A stretch of 64,000 bases of DNA from Quercus robur. Its lineage: Eukaryota; Streptophyta; Magnoliopsida; Fagales; Fagaceae. The stretch spans positions 52,751,406 through 52,815,405 of the forward strand of contig NC_065542.1 of the NCBI RefSeq assembly GCF_932294415.1. Reading direction: 5' to 3'. Shown piece by piece: positions 10,901-23,019 of the stretch. Below the pieces are notes generated by a model that was not told where the DNA came from, made no database searches, and saw nothing but the letters and a program-made list of their open reading frames with translations. Within the stretch, counting starts at the first letter, position 1. Each line of letters starts with the position of its first letter. A program made the translations under genes and the position numbers.

Positions 10901-13631
10901 GCCATCAGATGGCAATAAATAGCATCTATGAGGATAGGAGGCATGCACCCAATACAAGTGACAGATGCATAACAAGTCAATACTAATATCAAAGATGAAA
11001 TACAGTATAGCATATAATCCATAACAAATTTAAATGTCAAACTTTCTACTAACAAGGATAGGTGGGTAAAAAAATGAGGTTACCTCATAATCTCCAATTT
11101 GCAGTTCATCAAGGAGTTCTGTCAAAATTTTAACAATCTCAAAATCTGGCCCCATTTTTTCATATTGGCCTGCAATGTCTAAATCGCACTGGTAAAATTC
11201 ACGGTATCTTCCCTTAGATGGGTTGTCCCTCCTGTAAACCTTAGCTATCTGGTACCTTTTAAATGATGTGAGACCATTCATAGCCACATACCTAGCAAAT
11301 GGTACGGTTAAGTCGTATCTCAAAGAACAAAGTTCTCCACCCTGCCAACAGATTGAACATAAAATTACATCACTATGAGTACAGCAAACAATAATAAATT
11401 ACAGGTTAGTTGGGGAAAAAAAACAGTCCTTATATAAGTCTTCTTTGATAGCCAGGTGACTCAAATATCAACTACATGAAGTAACAACTTGATTGAACAG
11501 GCGAAAATTCCTAAAATTAAAAATAGCATAAAAGGAAATGACTTAAATGAATTAACTAATATGAAATAATTACCTGGTCAGCAAGATCATATACCAACTT
11601 TGAATCTTCCCCATACTTTCCCATGAGAGTTTCTCTCAGTTCAAATGCTGGAGTATCCAACGCGGTAGCACCATGCCTCTCAAAAACATCCTCAATAATT
11701 GAAAATGCTCTCTTTCTTATTGTCATTTGTTCTTTCGCAAAATCACGAGTACCCTAATTTGTACAATAATATGGTTACACAGTCAGCATGCTAGTGATGC
11801 ATTCAAGGGGCAGAAATAAAATAATTTCTTAAATAAGAATATGAACACAATAGTATGTTCATAAATTAAAACAAAATAAGTGAGTATTGAAATTTTGATT
11901 GATTAAAAAGAGTATAAAATTGCAAACAGCTCCTTGCAATATGCCATTTTTTTGGTCCATGAATTAGAAGTATATTAACTAAATACTGTACAAAAGTACA
12001 AACAGCTCCAAAGAGCACCTATGTCAACAATAAACCCAACAGGCTGCTCAAAAGCATGCAACAAAATTACAGGCAAATTACAATAAGCTGTCAACATATT
12101 TAAACAATTCTCCACTTCTAGCACTAAATTCTAAAAACATTTTTTATGCAACATTCTCCAAGAATTTCTCCAATGTTGACACAAGTATAAAATGCTTTTC
12201 CAATCTTTATACAGAGCACATAAAAGATAGTAATAATGCACGCATCATTCAATGAGAATTAAGTGATAAAAATTTCAGGAATGTCATCACCTTTGGAAGC
12301 TTGGGCAATCTTCTACTTTCATTGGTTTCTACAATCTCCTTTAGTTTCTTCAACAAGCTATCAAATTCCCGGTCCTTTGGGTCCAAAAACAACAAAAGAT
12401 CCTCGACCCATTTCTCAATCCCATCACCTGCCTTACCCTGCAACCTATCCTTAATCAATTGCACAATCACACTAGTCCCTTTCCCCAACAACACTTTCTT
12501 CTTCTTCTTCTCACCCTTCTTATCCCCCTTCACATGCCCTCCTCCTACTCCTCCATTCACCTCAACACTACTCCCACTCTTTTCACTCCACTCCACGCCC
12601 TCAAGGGCGATAAATCCCGTCATTGCCTCCCACGCCACAATGTTCCACACCATCCCCAACAACACATTCACTTGGTGCACAAACTTTTCGTACTCCTTTT
12701 CGAAACCCAGCTCCAAAACCAACTTAAACCCATTTCTCAAGCTCTCGCCACTAGCACATTTCGCTTCAAACAAACCCACCAAGCTCGACCGCAAACCTTC
12801 ATTACCAATTGAATCCAAATTCGCCTTCACACGACTCAAACTACACTCCCCCAATTCATTAATCGCTGCTGCCAATGGATACAGCACAGTCCTCACATCC
12901 GAACCCGAACCCGAACCCAAATCCTTCGAATTCAGCTCAATTCTTGTCTTGGAATGCACCAACTTCACAATCTCCCTCAAACTCCCATGAACTTTAGCTA
13001 TTTTCGACACCGAATCAATCTCAACCTTCCCAACCAACTTCGACCCATTCAGCAAAACCTTCATATCACTCGCAACCCCAACCTCCTCCTTCGCCGAGAA
13101 CCCATCACCGGAATCCATCGAATTGAACACCGCCGCCACGTCGGCCTTAATGGCCTCGCACGACAATGCAGCCACCGCATCGGAAACCGCCGACAACGCC
13201 GCCGATTCGTGATCCAACACAGCGCAAACTCCGAACAAACCCGACGGATACAATTTTTCAACCAATGACGCTTCCTCTTTACTCAATTCGATCGAACCCA
13301 ATTCTAGTTGGGAATTGTTGAATTTGTTGAGTGCTTCGGAGATTCGGATGGGGAGGAGCGTGGAGTGATCGGAGCGGAGGAGCTTGTAGAGGAGGACGGT
13401 GAGGAATGCTCGGAGTTCGAGAAGGGATAGAGTTTTGGGGATGGGGAATTGGGATTGGACAGGTGGCGAGGCCTGGTTGGAGGAGGGGGGTGAGAGTCTA
13501 TCGAGTGCAGAGGAGTCGAGTCGTAGCGAAGCGAAACCGGTGGCAATGGCGTAGAGTGAAGATGAAGAGAGAGATGAGCCCTTGCCTCCTAATGTAATTA
13601 CAGAGACTTCGGAGGCTTTGTCTGAACCCAT
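7982..13631 (-). CDS. HARS: Histidyl-tRNA synthetase, cytosolic plant type
   Basis: Class II synthetase that charges tRNA-His with histidine using ATP. Exons on the minus strand: 13631-12291, 11753-11574, 11341-11084, 10652-10518, 10185-9904, 8559-8419 and 8281-7982. All have GT-AG borders, all introns are phase 0, and the join gives 878 codons plus TGA. Residues 1-about 440 are the long N-terminal region of plant cytosolic HisRS, with a Lys-rich patch ([11 protein letters not shown]). The catalytic core starts at LPKLPKGTRDF. Motif 2 is [18 protein letters not shown] (about residue 543), the HisA loop is LDYYTG (about 715) and the HisB loop is AAGGRYD (about 737). Exon 7 encodes the anticodon-binding domain. 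The start is the first in-frame ATG (context AAAAAATGG), followed by [14 protein letters not shown], which marks the family. No damage seen. A separate organellar HisRS would be expected elsewhere in the genome. Confidence 0.95.
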
Positions 13632-13979
13632 TTTTTGTTTTTGTTCAGATTTGGAAAAAAGAGTGAGAGAGGCGGAAGCTTCGACCCTCAGGCTGAGAAT
13701 ATGATTTTCACATTGTAATGTACAAATGTGTAAGACTTTCACAGCTTGACGTAAACGCCACAAAAAGCACTGAAATATCTGATTACTTTAAAATTTTCTG
13801 ACTTTTTTTTTAGTGTTTTGAGCTTATTTTGAGAGAGCGAGAGAGAGAGAATTGAGTGAAGGGGGCGGCTGAAGAAAAGAAAAGAGAAAGAAAAAAGTAG
13901 GGGTATTTTCATATTTATATCGTGCTCTAGGGATTTAAAAAATTAAATAGCAAAAAACCAACGTCCCACGCGAAGGCTC
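13632..13979 (-). promoter_or_regulatory. HisRS core promoter and pyrimidine-rich 5' leader
   Basis: On the minus strand a TATA box ATATAAATAT lies at 13,920-13,911, about 280 bp before the HisRS ATG. It is followed by a CT-rich leader (several CTCTCT runs at 13,830-13,850), a common layout for plant housekeeping genes. The part 13,851-13,979 recurs at 17,278-17,404. The transcription start is inferred from TATA spacing, not observed. Confidence 0.55.
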
Positions 13980-14000
13980 TTTTCTGTATTATGAAGAGAA

Positions 14001-15108
14001 AATGAATGTTCTTGTGGAACCTGATGTGCATGACATGTTTGCTAGAATCCCAGGGTTCTGATTTATTCAGACCTTTTATAGTCAAGACACCAGGTGGTGG
14101 AACTCATTGTCTTAAGAGCAACAACATTGAAATGGTTGTTAATATTCCTATACTTCATCGAGAATTTTGCTGACCTGTTGGATGTCCTTGATGCAGTGAT
14201 CTACATGAAAGGGTTGATTTTGTGGCTTGCTTGAGGGGAGATAGGGTTATACTACATGCATCAAATTTATTTAGAGGTGCTGTGCCCCCTGTTGTATCAT
14301 TTAATCTTGGATCTCTTGGATTTCTGACTTCCCATACCGTAAGCTTCTTAACTCAGCTTTTGTCTTTTGTTATTGTCTTAATTATTTGTTCATGAATAGC
14401 CATTTGTTTGACTCCTTTTATATTTCTTTTGATGTAGTTTGATGACTATAAACAAGACTTAAGACAAATCATCCATGGAAATAACACTGTGGATGTTGTC
14501 TATATAACTCTTAGAATGCGCCTTTGATGTGAAATTTTTCGAAATGGTAAAGCAATGCCTGGGAAAGTATTTGATGTCCTAAATGAGGTCATTGTTGATT
14601 GGGGTTCTAATCCATACCTCTCTAAAATTGAATGCTATGAACATGACAGGCTCATAACCAAGGTGAGGTTAGTGAATTCATTTCGTTAATACAAGAAAAA
14701 TGGGAAACCTATTTGAAATTTCCATGTTAACTATTATGTGAGCTGAGGAGTTGTTATTTGCCTTCTCCAATCACAAGAAGCCCAACATTTATATAATCCA
14801 AAGCAATAGCCACCATTTATGCTACATCTCATATCTAAACTTTGATGTAGCAAGAAAAGATAAATTTATGACATTGCCATGCTTTTAATAATATAATGAG
14901 TACCATTTCTTTAGGTGCAAGGTGATGGAGTCATTGTAGCCACACCAACAGCAAGTACTGCTTACTCTACAGCTGCAGGTGGTTCCATGGTAAGCTTTCC
15001 TTTGTATTCAAGTCATGGTTATATAACTTTTGGTACTAGGATATTTATTGTTTCTAGGGCATGGTTTTTTTAGCTCCCATTAAACGTGAGCTTTCAGAAA
15101 TGATTATT

Positions 15109-15146
<38 letters not shown>

Positions 15147-16318
15147 TTAAAACAGCCTTTTTTTGGCCTGAAGATAAGAGGATCAAAACAGCCATTTTTG
15201 GTAAAAACAACTACCAACATTGTGTTGGTGCCTAGGTTAAATACGAAGGACACCATTTTTCATCTGGGAGCCATCTATTTACTTTATTGGCAACTAGAAA
15301 TGTGCTATAAATATGAAAATCTCACTCTCCTCTCTTTAAGGACTATGCTAGAATTGGGACATTTGTATTTGATAATGAGATTGATGCAGTGTAGGAATGA
15401 CAGGCTTGGCTTAAGCTTGCTTTTAAATTTGGTGTCTATGAATTATAATGGTCAGATGTCTTTGATGGACTATGCTAGAATTGGGAGCTTTGGATTTGAT
15501 AATGAGATTGATGCAGTGTAGGAATGACAGGCTTGGCTTAAGCTTGCTTTTAAATTTGGTGACTATGAATTATAATGATCATATGTCTTGGATGCATCAA
15601 AGACATCTGAACATTATCTTAACTCTAATGAGTCTAATCGTTACATGAAGAAAATCCCTTCATCTTTTTTGTATTAGCTTAGTAGATAATATCTCTTCTT
15701 GGGGGATCATAGTGTGTTTTAGTGTACAAGGAAGCAGAAAAAAAGTCTAAAACCGAATTAAGCATAACAGATATCAGAATATTTGATATTTTAGAAACTA
15801 ATGTTGTTCAACATCGTTGCTGTTATGTCCTCTGCTGGCACATAACGTGTTAAGTTTTCTGACTTTACATGTTGGATGTATAATCTGCTGCACTTGTTTA
15901 TTTATTAGTTTATTAAATGAACTTTTCTTAGAATCCTTCATTTAATGGTCTCGTGTTCTCTTCAAAGTAGAAGGAAGAAAAGATCTCCCTACAGCAGATT
16001 ACTCCATTAAATAGTCTAATTCTAATTATGACTTAAGCATTGCAATGAAAGAATCACAATATTTGTGTCTATCAAATCAGTGCTCTTATTTTTCAAACTC
16101 ATTGACCCAAAATATATAAATTCAATTCTGCAATCCAAAATATCATCATCTGTTTCTGTTTGCTGTTGCTCTTTATTACAACTATTAAGGCCATTATTGA
16201 AATCTAAATGCAGGTGCATCCAAATGTTCCTTGCATGCTGTTTACACCAATCTGCCCCCACTCCCTCTCATTTAAACCAGTTATACTTACGGATTCGGCA
16301 AGGTTGGAAATGAAGGTG
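14001..16318 (+). pseudogene. NADK2: NAD kinase 2 (plastid type) fragment, decayed
   Basis: The parent enzyme phosphorylates NAD+ to NADP+ with ATP in chloroplasts. Exon remnants, roughly 14001-14090, 14189-14342, 14438-14662, 14915-14989 and 16214-16318, read in order: NVLVEPDVHDMFARIPGF, FRGAVPPVVSFNLGSLGFLT, GKAMPGKVFDVLNEVIVD, QGDGVIVATPTASTAYSTAA and HPNVPCMLFTPICPHSLSF. These are the catalytic-domain segments of plant NADK2, and the intron borders are kept. The N-terminal half and the final exons are missing. There are in-frame stops in exon 1 (after PGF) and exon 3 (TLRMRL then TGA), and the catalytic GGDG motif reads RGDR. The long last intron holds a poly(A) tract and a 127-bp tandem repeat. 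Because introns are retained, it arose by DNA duplication rather than retrocopying. Confidence 0.88.
15114..15594 (+). repeat. Poly(A) tract and 127-bp tandem duplication inside the NADK2 relic
   Basis: An A run at about 15,114-15,141 is followed by two copies of a 127-bp unit (15,341-15,467 and 15,468-15,594), both starting GACTATGCTAGAATTGGGA. One frame reads DYARIG, then DNEIDAV and a stop, in each copy; I do not recognise it. It may be a captured exon fragment duplicated in place. Confidence 0.85.
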
Positions 16319-16479
16319 ATGTTATTAATGATCTAGTGACCAGTTATTATTAAATCTATATCTACTATCTTTAGCTCACATTCTGGTAGATATGTTACTA
16401 TTTTTTCTTGAAAGAAATTTTGGTTTTAGCCTGTATACTGTCTTGGTTTTGCCACCTATAGCTTTTAAACTGTACAAAA

Positions 16480-16668
16480 AAGGATACTGCCAGGCCATCT
16501 ACATCGTCAGATTCGTTAGCTTTTATTGATGATATTAATTTGAGATGACAATTCTGTATTTTATTTATAATATTCTTTTCCCCCTTTTGGGTGTTCCCTT
16601 GTGTACTTCCCATGTACTTGGGTTGCATCCCTTTTGCACTTTTGAATTATATTACCTATATTAAAAAA
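16480..16668 (+). mobile_element. LINE (L1-type) 3' end remnant
   Basis: The stretch with CTTCCCATGTACTTGGGTTG and CCTTTTGCACTTTTG, ending in TATTAAAAAAAGGG, resembles the 3' end of plant L1-type LINEs, where the reverse transcriptase ORF ends shortly before an A-rich tail. No RT domain remains, so this is a 5'-truncated copy at best. Confidence 0.4.
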
Positions 16669-17277
16669 AGGGTGCTGGTTTGGTTGGACTGACTTGTGTC
16701 TGAGAGAGCATAGTGCACTTTAGGTGCCAAGTGACAAAAGTCTCTTCTTTCATTTTGGTTTTTTATCTTTTTGGAATTAGAGAAAAATTCTTCACAGTTT
16801 TCATGTGAAGTGTACATACAAGGCTGACATTTGAATTGGAAATCAACATCGTATCCTGGTTGTTCCCAACTCATAGAGGGAGCTGCTCTATATCTATAAA
16901 CAGAGAATCACCATATGTAGAAGAAGCAGAAGGAATATATAATTTTTACCTTGTTCACTATTTAGTTATCGCTGTTCTTAAGGCATGTTGACAAAGCTAT
17001 GCTAAATGGCTTTGAGTGTGGGTTTTAGGGATTGTCTTGGAGTCGCATTTTTCAAATGCGAATGTTCACTCAACATGCCAGCATGTATTTGAAGGGCCTG
17101 ATATTGTGTAATCTCCGGAGCAATAGGATTCTAATGTCCTTTTATTTCCATATTCAACCACATTTCAGGAATCAGTTGAGTGTTAGGAGTGCTGTGCTTC
17201 TTTGACTTGTAGACTTATAATATTTTGATTAGTGTGCAGTCAAAGAAAAGAGAAGGGTAGAAAGAGACATAGAAAAA

Positions 17278-17404
17278 ATTGAGAAAGGGGAAGGCTGAAG
17301 AAAAGAGAAGAGAAGAATAAAATAGGGGTATTTTTGTATTTATCTCATGCTCTAGGGTTCTAAAAAATTAAATGGCAAAAAACCAACATCCCACGCAAAG
17401 GCTC
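17278..17404 (-). repeat. Second copy of the HisRS promoter segment
   Basis: This 127-bp segment matches 13,851-13,979 from ATTGAG through GGCTGAAGAAAAG, GGGGTATTTT and CAAAAAACCAAC to CCCACGC..GGCTC. With the first copy it brackets the NADK2 fragment as direct repeats 3.3 kb apart. The TATA equivalent is altered (GAGATAAATACA), and four of the five CpG sites in the promoter copy have been lost here. Confidence 0.85.
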
Positions 17405-17470
17405 GAACTTGGGATCATCTAGCCAAACCACAAGGAGTATACCACTAAGTCATTGATCAGTTATGTACTA

Positions 17471-17522
17471 AAGGTTTGGTCGGTTTCAGGGTGAAAAAGG
17501 TTTGGCCAGTTTCAGGGTGAAA
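17471..17522. repeat. 26-bp tandem duplication
   Basis: Two units of AAGGTTTGG(T/C)C(G/A)GTTTCAGGG..., 26 bp each. Confidence 0.85.
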
Positions 17523-18037
17523 AAATCCAGCACCGAGTTAAAAAATAAATCCGAAACCAAACCGAAATTTTGGCAACGGTTCGATCGATTTCGGGCAGTT
17601 TTTTCGTTTCCTCGGTTTTTTGCACACCCCTATGAGAAAGTATAACACACCACAACAGAAATAAAATCCAAACTTAAAGAACATGGTTCATAAGTCAACC
17701 ACAATCCAAAACTAGTAAAATCAAATAAAACCAAAAAGACCACAAACCCAAATTTGAGATTGAAACTAAATAGCATCAAAAACACCACAAACCCAAATCT
17801 AAGACCGAAAGAAAGAGAGAGAAATGAGACTCGGATTTGAGATGAAAGAGAGAGAAAGATGAGACCCAGATCTGAGATTGAAAGAAAGAGAAAGAAAAGA
17901 AATTATCACCAAACGGCACCACCACCACTCCTCCTCCCAATTCCCACCATCACTGCATGCATCACAATATCAGTACATCCACCATCAAATTTCACAAGAT
18001 CAAAGTAGATTAGAGGCGGTTTTAGCTCTACAAGGAG

Positions 18038-18107
18038 GCAGGTCTAGGGCTAGTGCTTTGAGAGAAGCAGGTCTAGGGCTAGTGATTTGAGAGAAGCACG
18101 TCTATGG
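18038..18107. repeat. 29-bp tandem repeat, about 2.4 copies
   Basis: Units begin GCAGGTCTAGGGCTAGTG at 18,038 and 18,067, and a partial third begins at 18,096. Confidence 0.85.
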
Positions 18108-19341
18108 CAGCAAGAAAGCAAAGGCAAGAGCTGGGATTTGAGAGAGATGAAACTTGAAAGAGAAAGCGTGAAAATAGAGAGGTAGGTTAGCATGAAAAAT
18201 AGAAAAGGGTAGAAAGACTCAGAAGTTTTCCTTTTAAATTTAAGAGCGGTCAGGTCAGTTTCTACAGGTTTTAAATTCATTAACCCGCAACCCGACCTGA
18301 AATTTCAGTTTTTAAAAGCACGGGACCCGAATCCGACCTACCATGCTATTTGGGCCTACCCGTTGGGCCTCGGATCGGGCTAGTCCAGTCGGTTTGGTCA
18401 GGTCAGAAGGCCCGCTGGATAGCCCTAAAGTATATGTTGTTTCAGGAACACCATGTTAGCATCCACATGGTGTTTCTAAGTCTAATGAAAAAGTGACATG
18501 TGTACCAAAGAAAACACATCAACACTTCAACCTTTTGTATAACCAAAAGACAAATTTGTCCTAAAAATTTCGAAATCCCACCACACTTTCTTTCTTCTCT
18601 TTGAAATCCCATTTCTCCAAAATCAAATTTCTCTCTCTTTCTAGTTTCTTCTCCATGGAATCTGAAACTTATTTGTTCCAATTTTCAATTCAAACCTCCA
18701 TCATGCTCTCACACACATTCCTTTTTACCCCAAACCTGCACCAGCCAACTACGGCATCACATCGCTTATCCTTGCTTTCTTTCTTTCACCCTCCCCTCCA
18801 CTGCACTGCTGCAATACCTAAGTATCCTTGGTCCACAACCATAAAGAGCCAACCTCATCTCATATTTCACACTAGCATTTTTTTTTTCTTTTGTTTGCAA
18901 CTGAGAGAACTAAGGAAATCAATATCCAAGTGCAGTGTAGGTGAGTTCCTTTCAAAATTTTTTTTTTTTTTCAATTTCAAACCTATTTTATTTCCTTGGT
19001 CTATTTGTTGCTCATACCTGTTTTTGTTTGTAATATTAGGTATATTACAAAGACAAGCCCCAAGCTTACACACAATTCCATCCCATCCCAATTTGATTTG
19101 GTTTGATCTTTGTGGATGGGATGAGATGGGATAGGATGGAATCATGGAATGGTTTTGTAAATTGTGACCTTACCTGATCATCTGTTATATGTGATCAGGA
19201 AGGGTGCTTTAGGTTACTCCAGCTTGTGGAATTGCTAAAGATGTGCTTTGAACTCAGTTTTGATGATGATTGGTAATGGTAGATTATATTGAGTGAATTT
19301 GAAGGATGAATTCCCACTTTATTCAGAAATTTGGGGGTTGA

Positions 19342-20246
19342 TGTTAGGTTCTAAATGTTTAGAACAATTAGCAAATCGTGAACATAAACTTGTCTAGATA
19401 TAGATCTTAGAGTTTATAGGTATTATTAGATAATGCTCAAGGTGATTCAAGTCAAGATTCAAGAACATACAAGTTGCAGGAAGAAGATTTCATAATTTTC
19501 CTGGTTGGATCGATCGAAGAACAGGCTCGACTGATCGAGATTCGTATCTGCAGAATTTTAATTAAGCTCAAACAGCAATTCAAGTCCATTAAGGATTAGG
19601 GTTTCAGATTTACTTCTCCTACTATATAAATAAAACTCCAAGCACGTCTTTATAAGGCTTTTAAGAGAGAGAAGAGTGTGCTTCTTTTGTAGATCTAGGA
19701 TTTTGTACCCAAAAGCTTTCTAGAGTCTTTGTCAAGTTATGTCATGTGTGATGAATATTTTGTAAGATTAGAGAGGTGTTTACCTTCATATACACACATA
19801 GAGCTATCAAGATCAAGAACTTGATGGTTGTTTTAGTTGCTACATAAAGAACATTCAAGAAGATCAAGATTCGTAAGTAGGAGAACTTGTGGTTGCTGTA
19901 GATCAAAGAAAGAAGTAGTCCATGGATTCAGAACTATCATGGGGTTGTGGTAGTAAGTTTTCTACTTGAGGTAGTAATAGAATGTTAGTGGTCTAAGTTC
20001 TATTGTACAAACTTCAATTATTTCATAGTGGATCTGTTTTACCTTGAGGCTAGGTTAAATCATCCCTAGGTTTTTTACCGGTTTGGTTTTCCTGAGTCAT
20101 CAGATCTTTGTATTTTTTATATTTTGTTGCTTTACATGATATGATTGTTTTGTTTTAACCTAGATCTAAATAATAAATCTAAGTATTCACTTGGCTAAAT
20201 AGCTAGGTTAAACAACTTGTGTTTTACAAGGGTCTAAAAGCAAACA
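19342..20246 (+). mobile_element. Solo LTR, 905 bp, target duplication GTTGA
   Basis: It starts TGTTAGGTTCTAAATG and ends AAAAGCAAACA. Perfect 5-bp duplications GTTGA flank it at 19,337-19,341 and 20,247-20,251. A TATA-like CTATATAAATAAA lies near 19,621. No primer-binding site or internal region adjoins it, so the element was reduced to one LTR by recombination. Its upstream half contains a TCGATCGA / GACTGATCGAG motif like that in other LTRs of this window. Confidence 0.9.
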
Positions 20247-20251
20247 GTTGA

Positions 20252-21883
20252 GAACCTTAGTTTCTATATGTGCATGCTTAAGTAGCTTCCAGATAAACAC
20301 CATTTATCTATGCAAAGGACAAGCACTTATGCAATATATATAACTAGTTCTTTTAATTATACTATATTTCACTTTGGAATATTTTCATCGGTGTATATTC
20401 TTGCTAACTATACAATTTGGAGATTTTGTTAGATTTGCATATGTTATATCCATTGAAATGTCAAGAATTAATCATATTGACAGTATCATTATTTCTTTAT
20501 ATGCAATTGAATGAGATTTTTTTCTTTCAAAACTTTTTTAGGTGATGATCTAGTTGCTTGTGATGCTCAAGGGTAATGGCACCTGTCTTATCATTAGGTT
20601 GATAAGCTGATTAGACTTTGGTTTGGGATGCTCAAGGGTAATGCATAGCAGCGTTGTTTGAGATGCTCATCAAACTTTGGTTATTCTCCGTGACATTGGG
20701 GCCATTGCAGTGACGGACCCGGGACTTTTCTAAGAAACCTGGTCTACGAGATCTTATCATTGGATGTGCTTTGCCGCCAGTATATTCAGCTCTAATCTCA
20801 ACCAACTTCAGTAGTTCCAGCTTTGGTCATCTAAAGAAGAGGCAATCTTTTCGTTATGTTGAGTTTAAACTTTAAAACTTGTACCAAAGAATGCATAATA
20901 CAAATGATTATGTTTTACAAAAGACACACCAGTAGGAGCAGAAAGTGCTTCAGTGTCCCTCTGAAAACCAAGATAAGTTTTCTTAAGAGTACTCAAACTT
21001 TTAAGGAAAGTGAGGGGGGGAAGAAGACAAAGAAGACTGGGTTATAGTGCTGTCTTGCAGACTAGTTTTCCATTATCTTACTTGATGACATATGTTTGCC
21101 AATCTATACTGATGATGTATCAATTATCATGTTATACATATTTATTCCTACAGCTGTACTTGATATGGAAGCAGAAACTGTTCTCAGAGAACAACTTCAC
21201 TATACATACACATGCCACAAATTACAAAATTTAAACCAACCACACATGATGAAGAATGTCCAAATGAGCCATAGGTTTTCTGGTAAAGAGTTTCTACATT
21301 TTTTCTGACAATGCAGAAATTACAAATGATATTGTTTCATCCTACCAATAGAGATCATAAGGCCCGTAGAATAGCTTAATTGGTATCATAGTGATCTGTT
21401 TTCTTTTTTTCTTTTTAATTATAAATTTTATTGATGAAGAGGCACTACCTCATATATAAAGGATGTATACATGATGTAATCCTAAGGAATTACAAAGAAT
21501 GACAGTTACAATTTGAAAGATTGAGAATCAATGAAATCTACAAGAGAATGATTGTCATTAGAGCCCAAAATATGGGATCATTCAAACAATAATCGTATAA
21601 AAGTTGACTTTAATTGAAGAATCAATGTTCCCACAAATATTGATCTTCATGCCATTAAAAAAGGTTTATCATTCTTTTCAAGTATTCTGCTTTACCAAAG
21701 CCCTAGCCGTTCTTTAAAACCTAATCCTTCTTCTGAAGTTATTTACCATAGATCCTCAAATTCTCCAAAGCCTAAGCGCACCACAAACACACATAAATGT
21801 CCTCTGCCACAAGCGTAGCATGAAAGAAAATTACATTTACACACATACAAGTTGCAATAAATTGTAAATATTAAAGTTCTTAC
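20252..21883. other. Gene-free stretch beyond the 3' end of the PMK relic
   Basis: The missing terminal exons of the phosphomevalonate kinase relic were looked for here on the minus strand and not found. A segment around 21,395-21,560 with TTTTATTGATGAAGAGGC resembles an inverted LINE 3' tail. A short open stretch at 20,715-20,880 is not recognisable. Confidence 0.4.
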
Positions 21884-23019
21884 TAGGGTCATTAATGGTG
21901 GCAAGGAAAACTTAGTCCTCTCATGGTCCCATTTCCCTTTTAGGATGTCAATAATGACTTCTTGCAAGGGCAATCCCTTTGCTGCAACCTGCAATGTTTC
22001 AATAGAAAAGGATTATAAAGTTACGACAGTTTTCAAAAGCTACTTATTAAAATTAACTTTGAATGTTTTGTACATGAAGAGAGACAACATATATGCATCT
22101 TCTATGGATTTTTTCATCTTAAAGTTAGGGAATAAATTAATCTAATAGTAAGATGTTTTCATCCAAAACTCAGTTATGGCAGCCTAAGCAAGCCGTTCTG
22201 GATTTCTTTTCTGGTTTTGAAAGTTTCTTCTATTTTCTAATTATTTTCCTTTTTTTTTTTTTTTGTTGCTGGGGAGGGGGGCGCGGGGGCGGCGAGATTG
22301 TGTTGGATTTGTAGATAAGCCTAGAAGGGCTAGAAACTGATGAGTTTCCTGGGGATAGCACTAAATGACTAACCCTTAACCCTTGAAAAGAAGTGGCACC
22401 TCAAACAGAAGTAGGTAAAAACTAAAACATTCTAATAAGCTCCATGCCTCCATTCTATAGAAAACCTAACCCTCAGCTGCCTAACTAAAACCAGATCACA
22501 TGAGTGACCGTTGAGATGGTTTGTTTGTCTATGATCTATCAATATTAGGTATGTAAGGTGATCATATCAAAAAATTGAAGATATATTTGCCGACAAAGCT
22601 TTGTAAATGAACTAGATGGAAATAAGGGGTAAATATAGTCTTCCAGAAATCTTTTGAAGTTAACAACCCCAAGAGAAACTCAAAAGTAATATCATAGATA
22701 CAACGTTCCTCAACCTTTCCTTAAGGGATTTACATGTCATTCTGAGCAGTATAAAAATTTTCAGAATATGAATGATATTATATGAACATCACTTTGCTAC
22801 CAGAAATTTTTAATAGGTTACTTGTCAAAAAAAAAAAAGAAATTTTTAATAGGTCACTTTGTTACCAGATTCACTAACATAAAGTAAAAGGAACTTACAA
22901 GTTTGGATACTGTACCCTATAATAAAGGGAAGAAGATAGAAAGAGACCAAAGTATGATCAAACTAAAAAGATTCCACAAGTGTGATTCAGGGAGCACGAA
23001 GACAATTTTTTATTTTATT

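Larger units (their letters stand above)
16669..19336. other. Gene-free repeat-rich stretch
   Basis: It holds the second HisRS-promoter copy (17,278-17,404), a 26-bp tandem duplication (17,471-17,522), a GGTTCG/TTTCGG-rich tract ending TTTTTTGCACACCCCTA near 17,632 (reminiscent of a hAT-type end), a 29-bp tandem repeat (18,038-18,107) and a second GGGCCTCGGATCGGGC-type tract at 18,290-18,430. A plus-strand ORF at 18,601-19,134 is T- and S-rich, matches nothing I know and is probably not a gene. Confidence 0.5.

Noticed and set aside
12301..12990. 229-codon plus-strand open frame opposite HisRS exon 1
   Set aside because: It is the antisense shadow of a real, conserved minus-strand exon; its codons and composition follow that exon.
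13632..13763. 44-residue in-frame N-terminal extension of HisRS that could be an organelle-targeting peptide
   Set aside because: The extension opens with TTG, not ATG, and contains no ATG before the annotated start at 13,631; non-AUG initiation cannot be claimed from sequence alone.
17400..17470. tRNA-like words (GGTTTGGCTAG, TTCGAGCC on the minus strand)
   Set aside because: No full cloverleaf can be folded, and the words are part of a repeat adjoining the HisRS-promoter copy.
18601..19134. Plus-strand open frame of 177 codons
   Set aside because: Phe/Ser/Leu-rich, no recognisable family, no start-context or splicing support, and it lies among repeats.
20715..20880. Short coding-like text (KKPGLRDLIIGCALPPVYS) near the PMK relic
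   Set aside because: Two frames are equally open for a while, neither matches a family I know, and it does not fit the missing PMK exons.
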